NCBI GenBank assembly: GCA_947599825.1
Contig: CANQFS010000019.1
Span: 1-32,052, forward strand
Source of the DNA: an uncultured Clostridia bacterium
Lineage (GTDB): Bacteria; Bacillota; Clostridia; TANB77; CAG-508
Direction: 5' to 3'
Length of the DNA: 32,052 nt
A model generated the notes under the pieces. It was not told where the DNA came from. It saw nothing but the letters and a program-made list of their open reading frames with translations, and did no database searches. This document shows, piece by piece, positions 24,788 to 32,052 of the stretch. The position numbers and the translations under genes are program-made. How positions within the stretch are numbered: position 1 is the stretch's first letter; every line of letters starts with the position of its first letter.

Positions 24788-25345
24788 TTAAGATTTTGCA
24801 CATTGCGTAGAATGTATTTTTATTTCTACATTTTCATTAATATCTTTTCCTATGTTTCCTTTTGCGTTGTCATAAGTAATTTCCAAGCGATAAGAATGAG
24901 TTTCTTTTTTATCTTTTGCTAATTTTATTTTTTCTGTTTGATTTCCTTTTAAAGTAATTGGTGTTTGCCCTTTGTATAAGGCAAATTTAATAGATTCGTC
25001 TGTGTGAGAGATTATTTCAATGTAATATTCCATCTCTACTTGATTTAGTTCGTCTTCTTGATAGTTTCGAACTTCAAATACATAAGATGCTTTAGGGGCT
25101 AGTGCTGTAAGTAGCAAGCTTTGTTCTTTTCTAATTTCTAAAATTGGTTTTGCAATGCTTGCAAATGTTTGCCCAGCTACTTTACTTTGGTATTTTGCAA
25201 AGCTAATTCCTATTAAAATACCTAATATTATAACGAGAAATAATAATAGTAAAATAAAAATTTTACTTCCTTTTTTCTCTTTTTTGTATGTAACTTTACT
25301 TTTTTCTTTAGGTAGGAATAAGCATTGTTGTCGCTTTGCTCGCAT
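24788..25345 (-). CDS. TasA/CalY-like exported protein 2
   Basis: The protein has 185 residues. A basic N-terminus, a membrane segment (about 30-50, IFILLLLFLVIILGILIGIS) and then FAKYQSKVAGQTFASIAKPI match the start of TasA/camelysin-type proteins cleaved by SipW. The remaining ~120 residues are beta-rich (VEMEYYIEIISHTDESIKFA), as in the jelly-roll of matrix-fibre subunits. AAAGGAG lies 5 nt upstream. It follows sipW by 21 nt. The family call rests on pattern and neighbours, since overall similarity is low. Confidence 0.65.
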   Translation of the reverse strand: MRAKRQQCLFLPKEKSKVTYKKEKKGSKIFILLLLFLVIILGILIGISFAKYQSKVAGQTFASIAKPILEIRKEQSLLLTALAPKASYVFEVRNYQEDELNQVEMEYYIEIISHTDESIKFALYKGQTPITLKGNQTEKIKLAKDKKETHSYRLEITYDNAKGNIGKDINENVEIKIHSTQCAKS

Positions 25346-25366
25346 TTTTTCTCCTTTCTTATACCA

Positions 25367-25777
25367 CTATTTGTGGTATATGGTTTGTATCATAATGAAA
25401 AATATACATATTGCTAACAAATAGTAGCGATAATAATAAATTCTTCCTAGTAATTTGGAATGAAAAATAACTTTTCCTTGAATTTGTTCTTGTTTTACTA
25501 CTGTTTCATCTTCTGTATTATTAGCATCTCCTTTGGTAATATAGCCTTCTTCTGTTATTTGAACAATACGATGTGTTATAAAATAAGAATTTTCTACTTT
25601 ATAAGTAATAATATCCTTTATTTTATAGTTTTCTTGTTCTAATAATATTATAATTTCGCCTATTTGCAATTCTGGTAGCATACTTCCTGATTGTATTTGA
25701 TATAGTTTTATATTGCTTTGGTATCCTAAAAAAATTAAGATACCAATTATTAAAAATAGCATTATATTCTTTTTCAT
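25367..25777 (-). CDS. sipW: SipW-type (ER-type) signal peptidase I
   Basis: This 136-residue membrane peptidase is of the Ser/His type. The nucleophile is in IQSGSMLPEL (Ser near residue 32). The THRIVQI box supplies histidine in place of the lysine of bacterial type-P enzymes, and TKGDANNTED is the third conserved box. N- and C-terminal membrane helices flank the catalytic part. SipW removes signal peptides from TasA-like fibre proteins, and such genes sit on both sides. There is no good Shine-Dalgarno; ATG 25777 lies 2 nt after the upstream stop, so translation is probably coupled. Confidence 0.92.
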   Translation of the reverse strand: MKKNIMLFLIIGILIFLGYQSNIKLYQIQSGSMLPELQIGEIIILLEQENYKIKDIITYKVENSYFITHRIVQITEEGYITKGDANNTEDETVVKQEQIQGKVIFHSKLLGRIYYYRYYLLAICIFFIMIQTIYHK

Positions 25778-25779
25778 TT

Positions 25780-26367
25780 TTATACCGATTGTGGTGTTTC
25801 TTGAGTTCCTGTTATAACAATGTTAAATGAGTATTGTTCTAATGATTTTCCATCATTTGTGTCTTGAGTATCTTCGCTTGTTCTATCTCCTGGTGTTTCG
25901 TAAGGCCAATTCCATGAAATTGTCATTGTTTTTGTTTTTTCACTTGCATTTGCTGCTATTGTTCCTTCTAAGTATTGTTCTAAATCTTTTACACTATTTA
26001 CAGTGTGTCCATCATAAGTAAACTGTAAATTTTGTGGCTTACTGGTCTCATTTTGAAATTCAACATCATAGTTGATTCCTACTTCTGAACCAGTTGCATC
26101 TATTTCAATATTGAAAGATCCACTAGTTCCAGGTGCAATTGTGTTTTGTTTTAATGTTTCTTGCTTATAGGTGCTTGCTAAGTTTAATGGTGTAATACTA
26201 GCAGTTTGCCCATTTACTAAAAATGCCCACTTGGCAACTTCTATTACTCCTGTTCCATCTACCTCTGTTAAATATTTAGAGTAACTTCCTCCTTGGAATA
26301 TTAACAATAAAATAATAATTAAAATAAGTAATGCAAATAAAATAATTTTCTTTTTTGATTTTTTCAT
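25780..26367 (-). CDS. TasA/CalY-like exported protein 1
   Basis: The protein has 195 residues. KKSKKK and a hydrophobic helix (ILFALLILIIILLLIFQGGS) precede YSKYLTEVDGTGVIEVAKWA, the TasA/camelysin-type start. The mature domain is beta-rich (APGTSGSFNIEIDATGSEVG; FTYDGHTV; MTISWNWPYETPGDRTSEDT), ending in a short TQETPQSV tail. ATG 26367 is chosen because AGAAAGGA lies 11 nt upstream; this removes the 16 extra N-terminal residues and the overlap with the sortase gene. It is likely a matrix or fibre subunit processed by the adjacent SipW. Confidence 0.8.
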   Translation of the reverse strand: MKKSKKKIILFALLILIIILLLIFQGGSYSKYLTEVDGTGVIEVAKWAFLVNGQTASITPLNLASTYKQETLKQNTIAPGTSGSFNIEIDATGSEVGINYDVEFQNETSKPQNLQFTYDGHTVNSVKDLEQYLEGTIAANASEKTKTMTISWNWPYETPGDRTSEDTQDTNDGKSLEQYSFNIVITGTQETPQSV

Positions 26368-26384
26368 ATATTTTGATTTCCTTT

Positions 26385-26966
26385 CTAAATTTTTATTTCT
26401 TGTGCCTGAACACAAAGTCTATATTCAGGCACATTTTCTACACAAGTAATTAAGGTTAATGTATTATCTTTTGTTTCTTTCAAATAGGAAAAATCGGTTT
26501 CTTTGATGTACCCTTTCCAAGTTACATGATAGGTTCTTCTCCCTTGCTCTGTTTGATAGGAAATAACATCACCTACTTCGAGCCTTTTTAATTCTTGGAA
26601 AAAATTTGATTGATATCCTCTATTATGAGCAGCTAAGGCTACATTTCCATTCCATTTGCTAGTAGTTTCAAAATGCCCTACTGCTTGTCTTAAAATTTCT
26701 TGACTAGTTCCTTCTAAAATAGGGGCCTCTAAATTGATTTTTGAGATAAAAATTTTCCATGATAAATCGTTTACTTCGTCTAATTTTTTATCTTCTTTTT
26801 CATCTTTTTCTAGGCTTGATTGACTTGTTTTTAGAACAAAACTAGAATAAATTTCCTTTTTTGATTTCTCTTCTATTTTTTTTATAATAAATGAGATTGA
26901 TATCAACAGGATAAATGAGATGATAAGTGAAACAATAATTCCCTTTCTTTTGCTATAGTTTGACAT
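26385..26966 (-). CDS. Sortase (probably class D)
   Basis: This 193-residue transpeptidase has an N-terminal membrane helix (about 10-28) and a catalytic domain from about residue 68 (SWKIFISKINLEAPILEGTS). The catalytic triad is complete: His in ALAAHNRG, Cys in LTLITCVE and Arg in PEYRLCVQA. Size and motifs suit class D. It heads the operon with SipW and the TasA-like genes, although none of those has an LPxTG. The only LPxTG-like signal in the window is in the SpaA protein at 16084-17952. The start codon is the second of two overlapping ATGs; the first opens a five-codon frame (MYVKL). Confidence 0.9.
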   Translation of the reverse strand: MSNYSKRKGIIVSLIISFILLISISFIIKKIEEKSKKEIYSSFVLKTSQSSLEKDEKEDKKLDEVNDLSWKIFISKINLEAPILEGTSQEILRQAVGHFETTSKWNGNVALAAHNRGYQSNFFQELKRLEVGDVISYQTEQGRRTYHVTWKGYIKETDFSYLKETKDNTLTLITCVENVPEYRLCVQAQEIKI

Positions 26967-27015
26967 ACATACGCTTTTTTACCTCCTAACTTTACTTGAA
27001 CTTAGTTTTTTTTAC

Positions 27016-27086
27016 ATTCTAGGAAATTCATCATCTAGAATAATGACTTCGACATAGAATATAAAAATTTAGAAATAAAATTGCAA
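27016..27086 (-). promoter_or_regulatory. Promoter of the sortase/SipW operon with a leader inverted repeat
   Basis: On the minus strand TTGCAA (27086-27081) and TATATT (27063-27058) are 17 nt apart. ATTCTAG (27016-27022) and CTAGAAT (27035-27041) form an inverted repeat in the early leader, a possible operator or hairpin. AGGAGG follows near 26982. Confidence 0.65.
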
Positions 27087-27130
27087 TTTCAAATCTGGTT
27101 TTTATGTTACCATATATTTCCAATTATGTA

Positions 27131-27165
27131 AAGAACTTTTCATCGCCTTTTTCTTTCATTTTTCG
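27131..27165. repeat. Second copy of the 13830 dispersed repeat
   Basis: AAGAACTTTTCATCGCCTTT and the next four bases are identical to 13830-13853; the match continues with two mismatches through CATTTTTC. It lies between the histidine-kinase terminator and the sortase promoter. Confidence 0.8.
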
Positions 27166-27196
27166 ACTTTAGGCTTGCAAATGGTTGGTGTGCCAC

Positions 27197-27228
27197 AAAA
27201 AAAATGGTAAAGACGAATCTTTACCATT
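27197..27228 (-). terminator. Strong terminator of the two-component operon
   Basis: AATGGTAAAGA and TCTTTACCATT form a perfect 11-bp stem with a 4-nt loop, followed on the minus strand by eight T residues. It lies about 40 nt after the kinase stop. Confidence 0.92.
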
Positions 27229-27269
27229 GATTTTACAGTTCCCACTTATTGGTAGGGTTCACCTGATTT

Positions 27270-28802
27270 TTACTTATCCAATTCAAAATAGAATTCTACC
27301 CCATTTTCCTTATTAATAGCACCATAATCATTACCATACTGGTTCATAATGGCTTTTACTAAAGCAAGTCCAATTCCTGTTCCACCATCTTCTCTATTTC
27401 TAGCACTATCTACTTTATAAAAACGTTTCCAAATTCTTTCTAGGTCTTCCTCTTTAATATTTTCTCCTGTATTAAATATACTAACTCTTACTTTATTGTT
27501 ATTCTCTTGTATTTGTACTTTTATTTGCTTTTTACCATCTTTTTCTTCTACATGCTTAATTGCATTTGTTAAATAATTTGTAATAACTTGCTCAATATAG
27601 AATTCGTCTGCATTAACATTAATTGGCATACTATTATTAAATTCTACGTCAATTTGTTTTTCTGTTAATAACATATTGCACTTACGAATAACCTCTTTCA
27701 TAAGTTCTACAATATCCATACTTCTATTGTTGAATTCGCCTTTTCCATACTCTAATTTCATAAGTTCTAGTAATTGTTTTACTAATTTATCCATTTTTTC
27801 TGCTTCATCTAAAATAACTTCTGCATAAAATTTTCTAGATTCTTCGTCATTATTTACATTTTCTACTAATCCTTCTGCATAGCCTTGTATTAAAGCAATT
27901 GGTGTTTTTAATTCATGAGATACATCTGAAATAAATTGTTTTCTCATTTCGTCAATTTTTGATTTTTCTTCAATATCTTTTTCTAGCTCTACATTAGTTT
28001 CCCTTAATTGTTTTATTGTGCTTTCTAATTTATCTGACATAGTATTAATGCTTTTTCCTAAATGATTGATTTCGTCATCTGTGTCTTTTGTTCGATACTT
28101 TTTACTAAAATCTAGTTTTGACATATTTTGCGCTATTTCATTTAGTTCTAAAATAGGATCTGTAAATTTTCTTGCTATAAAAGATGCTAAAATGCCTGCA
28201 ATTATAATAGAAATTCCGCCTATTAAAATAAGCAAACGATTGGCTATTTGCACACTTTCTTGAATAGATGCCACTTGAATTCTTATGTATAGACTACTAC
28301 CATTATCTAAGCTAGCCGATAAAAAGATATTATTCATACTATTTTTTTCATCTAGAATTCTACGAATCATCACTTTTTCATCTTGGTATATTATACGTTG
28401 CTTAGTAGTTGTTTTACTATCTATAATAAAGTTTTGCTCTCCATTATTTAGCATCATTTCATTAATTTTGTTAATAGTTGAAACTAAATTTTTGTCTGAA
28501 CTAAAAATTAAAATGCTTTGATTATTTTTTATTAAAATATCAAAGTTATTCTTCACGGCAATATGATTTAGCTCTTCTTCTATGTTTACGTTCATATTCT
28601 CATTTTGCTCAATTGTATTATATAAATTATTTATTCTTTCGTATGCTAGTTTTACATTTTTTACTTTTGAATATAAGTAAAAACTTTCTAAAATAACATT
28701 GTTAATAATAATTAAGAATATTACAATTATAGATACGACAATACATAGACTAAGAAACAATTTTACACGCACTGATTTTAGTTTTTCCTTTATATAGTTC
28801 AT
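27270..28802 (-). CDS. Membrane sensor histidine kinase
   Basis: This 510-residue kinase has a membrane helix at about 13-35, an extracytoplasmic sensor of ~150 residues with no recognised fold, a second helix near 190-210 and a HAMP domain (FTDPILELNEIAQNMSKLDF). HisKA carries the phosphorylated His in SDVSHELKTPIALIQGYAEG (near residue 296). The HATPase has the N box (NYLTNAIKHV) and glycine boxes (GGTGIGLALVKAI). It would phosphorylate the response regulator encoded 81 nt upstream in the same unit. AGAAAGGA lies 7 nt before ATG. The signal is unknown; adjacency to the fibre/sortase operon makes envelope control a reasonable guess. Confidence 0.95.
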   Translation of the reverse strand: MNYIKEKLKSVRVKLFLSLCIVVSIIVIFLIIINNVILESFYLYSKVKNVKLAYERINNLYNTIEQNENMNVNIEEELNHIAVKNNFDILIKNNQSILIFSSDKNLVSTINKINEMMLNNGEQNFIIDSKTTTKQRIIYQDEKVMIRRILDEKNSMNNIFLSASLDNGSSLYIRIQVASIQESVQIANRLLILIGGISIIIAGILASFIARKFTDPILELNEIAQNMSKLDFSKKYRTKDTDDEINHLGKSINTMSDKLESTIKQLRETNVELEKDIEEKSKIDEMRKQFISDVSHELKTPIALIQGYAEGLVENVNNDEESRKFYAEVILDEAEKMDKLVKQLLELMKLEYGKGEFNNRSMDIVELMKEVIRKCNMLLTEKQIDVEFNNSMPINVNADEFYIEQVITNYLTNAIKHVEEKDGKKQIKVQIQENNNKVRVSIFNTGENIKEEDLERIWKRFYKVDSARNREDGGTGIGLALVKAIMNQYGNDYGAINKENGVEFYFELDK

Positions 28803-28883
28803 GAATGTTTCCTTTCTCTGTTATTTAGTGTAAATTATATTATAGTTTTAAGTTTTATTTTTAGTTTATTTATATTTTTTATA

Positions 28884-29561
28884 TTATTTTACTTCGAATT
28901 TATATCCAATGCCTCTAATTGTTTCAATATATCTTCCTTTTTTTCCTAGTTTATGACGAATTTTTTTAATATGGCTATCAATAGTTCTTGAATCTCCATA
29001 GTAGTCATAGTTCCATACATTATTTAAAATTTTATCTCTTGATAGTGCAATGCCATGATTTTCTACAAGATATATTAGTAGTTCATATTCTCTTAAACTT
29101 AGCTCTATTTCTTTTCCATCAATTTTTACTGTTCTTCCATCTTCATCTATAACAATTCCACCATATTCTTTTTTATTGCTTTCTTTTGGTTTTGTACGAT
29201 TTAAAATTGCTTCTACTCTTGCTACTAATATTTTAGGGCTAAAAGGCTTTGAAATATATTCATCTACACCTAATTCAAATCCAAATAGTTCGTCTTGTTC
29301 TTCTCCTCTTGCTGTTAGCATAATAATTGGTACTTCTGACTTTTGGCGTATTTGGCGAAGGACTGACCAACCATCTAATTTTGGCATCATTACATCTAAT
29401 AAAATTAGGTTTATTTTGTTTTGGTTTTCTTCAAATACAGTTAAGGCTTCTTCTCCATTTGCTGCTTCTAATACTTTATATTGCTTTTGCATTAAAAAGT
29501 CTTTTACTAATTTTCTCATTCTAGATTCATCATCTACTACTAAAATAGTAATATCATTCAT
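28884..29561 (-). CDS. OmpR/PhoB-family response regulator
   Basis: This 225-residue regulator has an N-terminal receiver domain (Asp10/Asp11 acidic pocket, phospho-acceptor Asp56 in LLDVMMPK, Thr in MLTARG, Lys in YISKPF). Its C-terminal winged helix (LSLREYELLIYLVENHG; DSRTIDSHIKKIRHKLG; ETIRGIGYKFEV) binds DNA. It is upstream of, and paired with, the histidine kinase. AAAAGGGTGAT precedes the ATG. Confidence 0.97.
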   Translation of the reverse strand: MNDITILVVDDESRMRKLVKDFLMQKQYKVLEAANGEEALTVFEENQNKINLILLDVMMPKLDGWSVLRQIRQKSEVPIIMLTARGEEQDELFGFELGVDEYISKPFSPKILVARVEAILNRTKPKESNKKEYGGIVIDEDGRTVKIDGKEIELSLREYELLIYLVENHGIALSRDKILNNVWNYDYYGDSRTIDSHIKKIRHKLGKKGRYIETIRGIGYKFEVK

Positions 29562-29891
29562 TTTTTATCACCCTTTTCTAATTTTTGAGCCTTAAGCTTT
29601 TATAGCTTTATATTTTTACGCATAATTTTTTTATAAGCGTTTCTATTTTAAAAGAAGAGCAATGTAAAACCAATTGCTCTAACTTTTTCATTTTTATTAT
29701 ACTTGCAAAATATGTCTAGTTTGTGAATTTCTTGCTACTTTTTTGTTTTTCTAAATACCTTTTATGTGCTTGTATTTTTTATACTTTAAGAAAGTCATCG
29801 CCAAATACGATAGACTTGGGCGTATATTTCTTAGCTCTGTGAATAGAATGAGCAAGAAAATTATGCACACAAATTATACGTAGAAAAATTT
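29562..29891. other. ~330-nt intergenic region: regulator promoter, leader hairpin and a structured repeat-like element
   Basis: On the minus strand a TATAAT (29701-29696) with a weak -35 could start the regulator/kinase transcript. AGAGCAAT (29656-29663) and ATTGCTCT (29673-29680) form a hairpin early in that leader. At about 29785-29835 TAAGAAA/TTTCTTA and CGCC/GGCG arms make a larger structure (see finding). No gene is supported. Confidence 0.5.
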
Positions 29892-30059
29892 TTAGAAATT
29901 ATTTTTCTTATTTTTAAACCAACTTTCTGGATTTTCTACTTTGTTTTCTGGAATCCATGAAGAATTTACATTATTTGCTTTAAATTGCTCTTGATAACGT
30001 TCTTCCCTCATATAAGGATTTCCTAATTTAATACAATATTGTCTATGTTTTTCGTCCAT
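29892..30059 (-). CDS. Small protein of 55 residues downstream of metG, unknown
   Basis: This frame is too short for the ORF track. It has AGAGGTG 6 nt before ATG 30059 and starts 23 nt after the metG stop, so it is probably translated from the same transcript. The product begins MDEKHRQYCIKLGNPYMREE and contains SSWIPENKVENPESWF; it is hydrophilic, with no membrane segment and a single Cys. I do not recognise it. The good ribosome binding site and non-repetitive composition argue that it is real. Confidence 0.7.
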   Translation of the reverse strand: MDEKHRQYCIKLGNPYMREERYQEQFKANNVNSSWIPENKVENPESWFKNKKNNF

Positions 30060-30082
30060 ATTTAGCACCTCTTTTATTTTTT

Positions 30083-31813
<1,731 letters not shown>

Positions 31814-31848
31814 CTATATAAAAAACAATATATTGTTTGTACTATATC

Positions 31849-31965
31849 TTATGCAATTTGTATTTTTTGTGCTACTTTTTTAAAGTATTTTTTTGTTTTT
31901 TCCTTTTTCAAATATATTATATAACCTTTATTAATTTTTTCGAAAATATTTGACAAAATGCCCAT
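31849..31965 (-). CDS. Possible 38-residue small protein
   Basis: This reads from ATG 31965 to TAA 31849, giving a basic amphipathic product (MGILSNIFEKINKGYIIYLK...). The Shine-Dalgarno is weak (GGGA 12 nt upstream). A strong terminator follows within 80 nt, which is what a small gene would have. It overlaps a plus-strand promoter, so it may be chance. Confidence 0.25.
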   Translation of the reverse strand: MGILSNIFEKINKGYIIYLKKEKTKKYFKKVAQKIQIA

Positions 31966-31978
31966 TTCCGTATACAAT
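31950..31978 (+). promoter_or_regulatory. Sigma-A promoter reading out of the right edge
   Basis: TTGACA (31950-31955) and TACAAT (31973-31978) are 17 nt apart. The downstream gene lies beyond the window. Confidence 0.7.
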
Positions 31979-31994
31979 CCCAAATTTGACAGTT

Positions 31995-32034
31995 AAGCGG
32001 TACAAATGTTGATATACTAACATTTGTACCGCTT
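31995..32034 (+). promoter_or_regulatory. Perfect 16-bp inverted repeat in the leader of the outgoing transcript
   Basis: AAGCGGTACAAATGTT and AACATTTGTACCGCTT flank an 8-nt centre, beginning about 10 nt after the expected start site. It could be a repressor operator or a leader terminator (TTTTAG follows). Confidence 0.6.
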
Positions 32035-32052
32035 TTAGAATGCGTAATGTGT

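Noticed and set aside
29612-29695. Leader peptide MKKLEQLVLH... before the response regulator
   Set aside because: No ribosome binding site and no amino-acid run typical of attenuation; the hairpin alone was kept.

Overview
The window is AT-rich and reads as chromosomal DNA from an endospore-forming, low-GC Clostridia lineage. Evidence for this is a SpoIVFA/SpoIVFB-like pair, a YyaC-type spore protein, an archaeal/eukaryotic-type (type 3) prolyl-tRNA synthetase, a SipW-type signal peptidase, consensus sigma-A promoters and AGAAAGGA-type Shine-Dalgarno sites. It is probably an uncultured gut-type Clostridia, but nothing in the window fixes the genus. Almost everything is on the minus strand. 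The exceptions are a TetR regulator, mscL and a promoter reading out of the right edge. I see no tRNA, rRNA, CRISPR array, IS element or phage gene.

Layout, left to right. 1-4 kb: a TetR-controlled MMPL/RND export locus. It holds a cut-off YhgE/Pip-like partner and an MMPL gene with a one-base frameshift. A divergent tetR shares a control region with clear operator palindromes. 4-6.2 kb: scpB-proS under one sigma-A promoter. 6.3-9.6 kb: SpoIVFB-like and SpoIVFA-like genes, a tail-anchored small protein, yyaC and a small unknown. 9.8-10.3 kb: mscL with an added zinc ribbon. 10.3-12.4 kb: a large protein with a pilin-like N-terminus, a long coiled coil and a formylglycine-enzyme/C-type-lectin-like domain. 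Its last ~35 codons look like the variable region of a diversity-generating retroelement (DGR). 12.5-16 kb: an Rpn/YhgA-family nuclease, a manganese/arsenic-type permease and a frameshifted patatin. 16-18 kb: a secreted thioester-like/SpaA protein ending exactly at LPRTGF. 18.2-19.8 kb: rpsF-ssb-rpsR, with rpsF and ssb separated by a ~40-bp minisatellite. 19.8-23.1 kb: a WG-repeat membrane protein and a CNNM/CorC protein. 23.1-27.1 kb: a sortase, TasA-like, SipW, TasA-like, Ig-domain operon, followed by a two-component system (27.2-29.6 kb). 29.9-31.7 kb: metG and a 55-aa gene.

How the genes fit together. The 23-27 kb operon looks like a self-contained envelope-fibre export set: SipW would mature three proteins that share a related N-terminus. 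The sortase has one visible LPxTG candidate, the SpaA protein at 16-18 kb. The most unusual items are the DGR-like variable tail (no reverse transcriptase or template repeat is in the window), the LPRTGF terminus with no membrane anchor, and the repeat arrays, one of them inside a ribosomal-protein operon. Two genes carry single-base frameshifts; these may be real decay or assembly errors.
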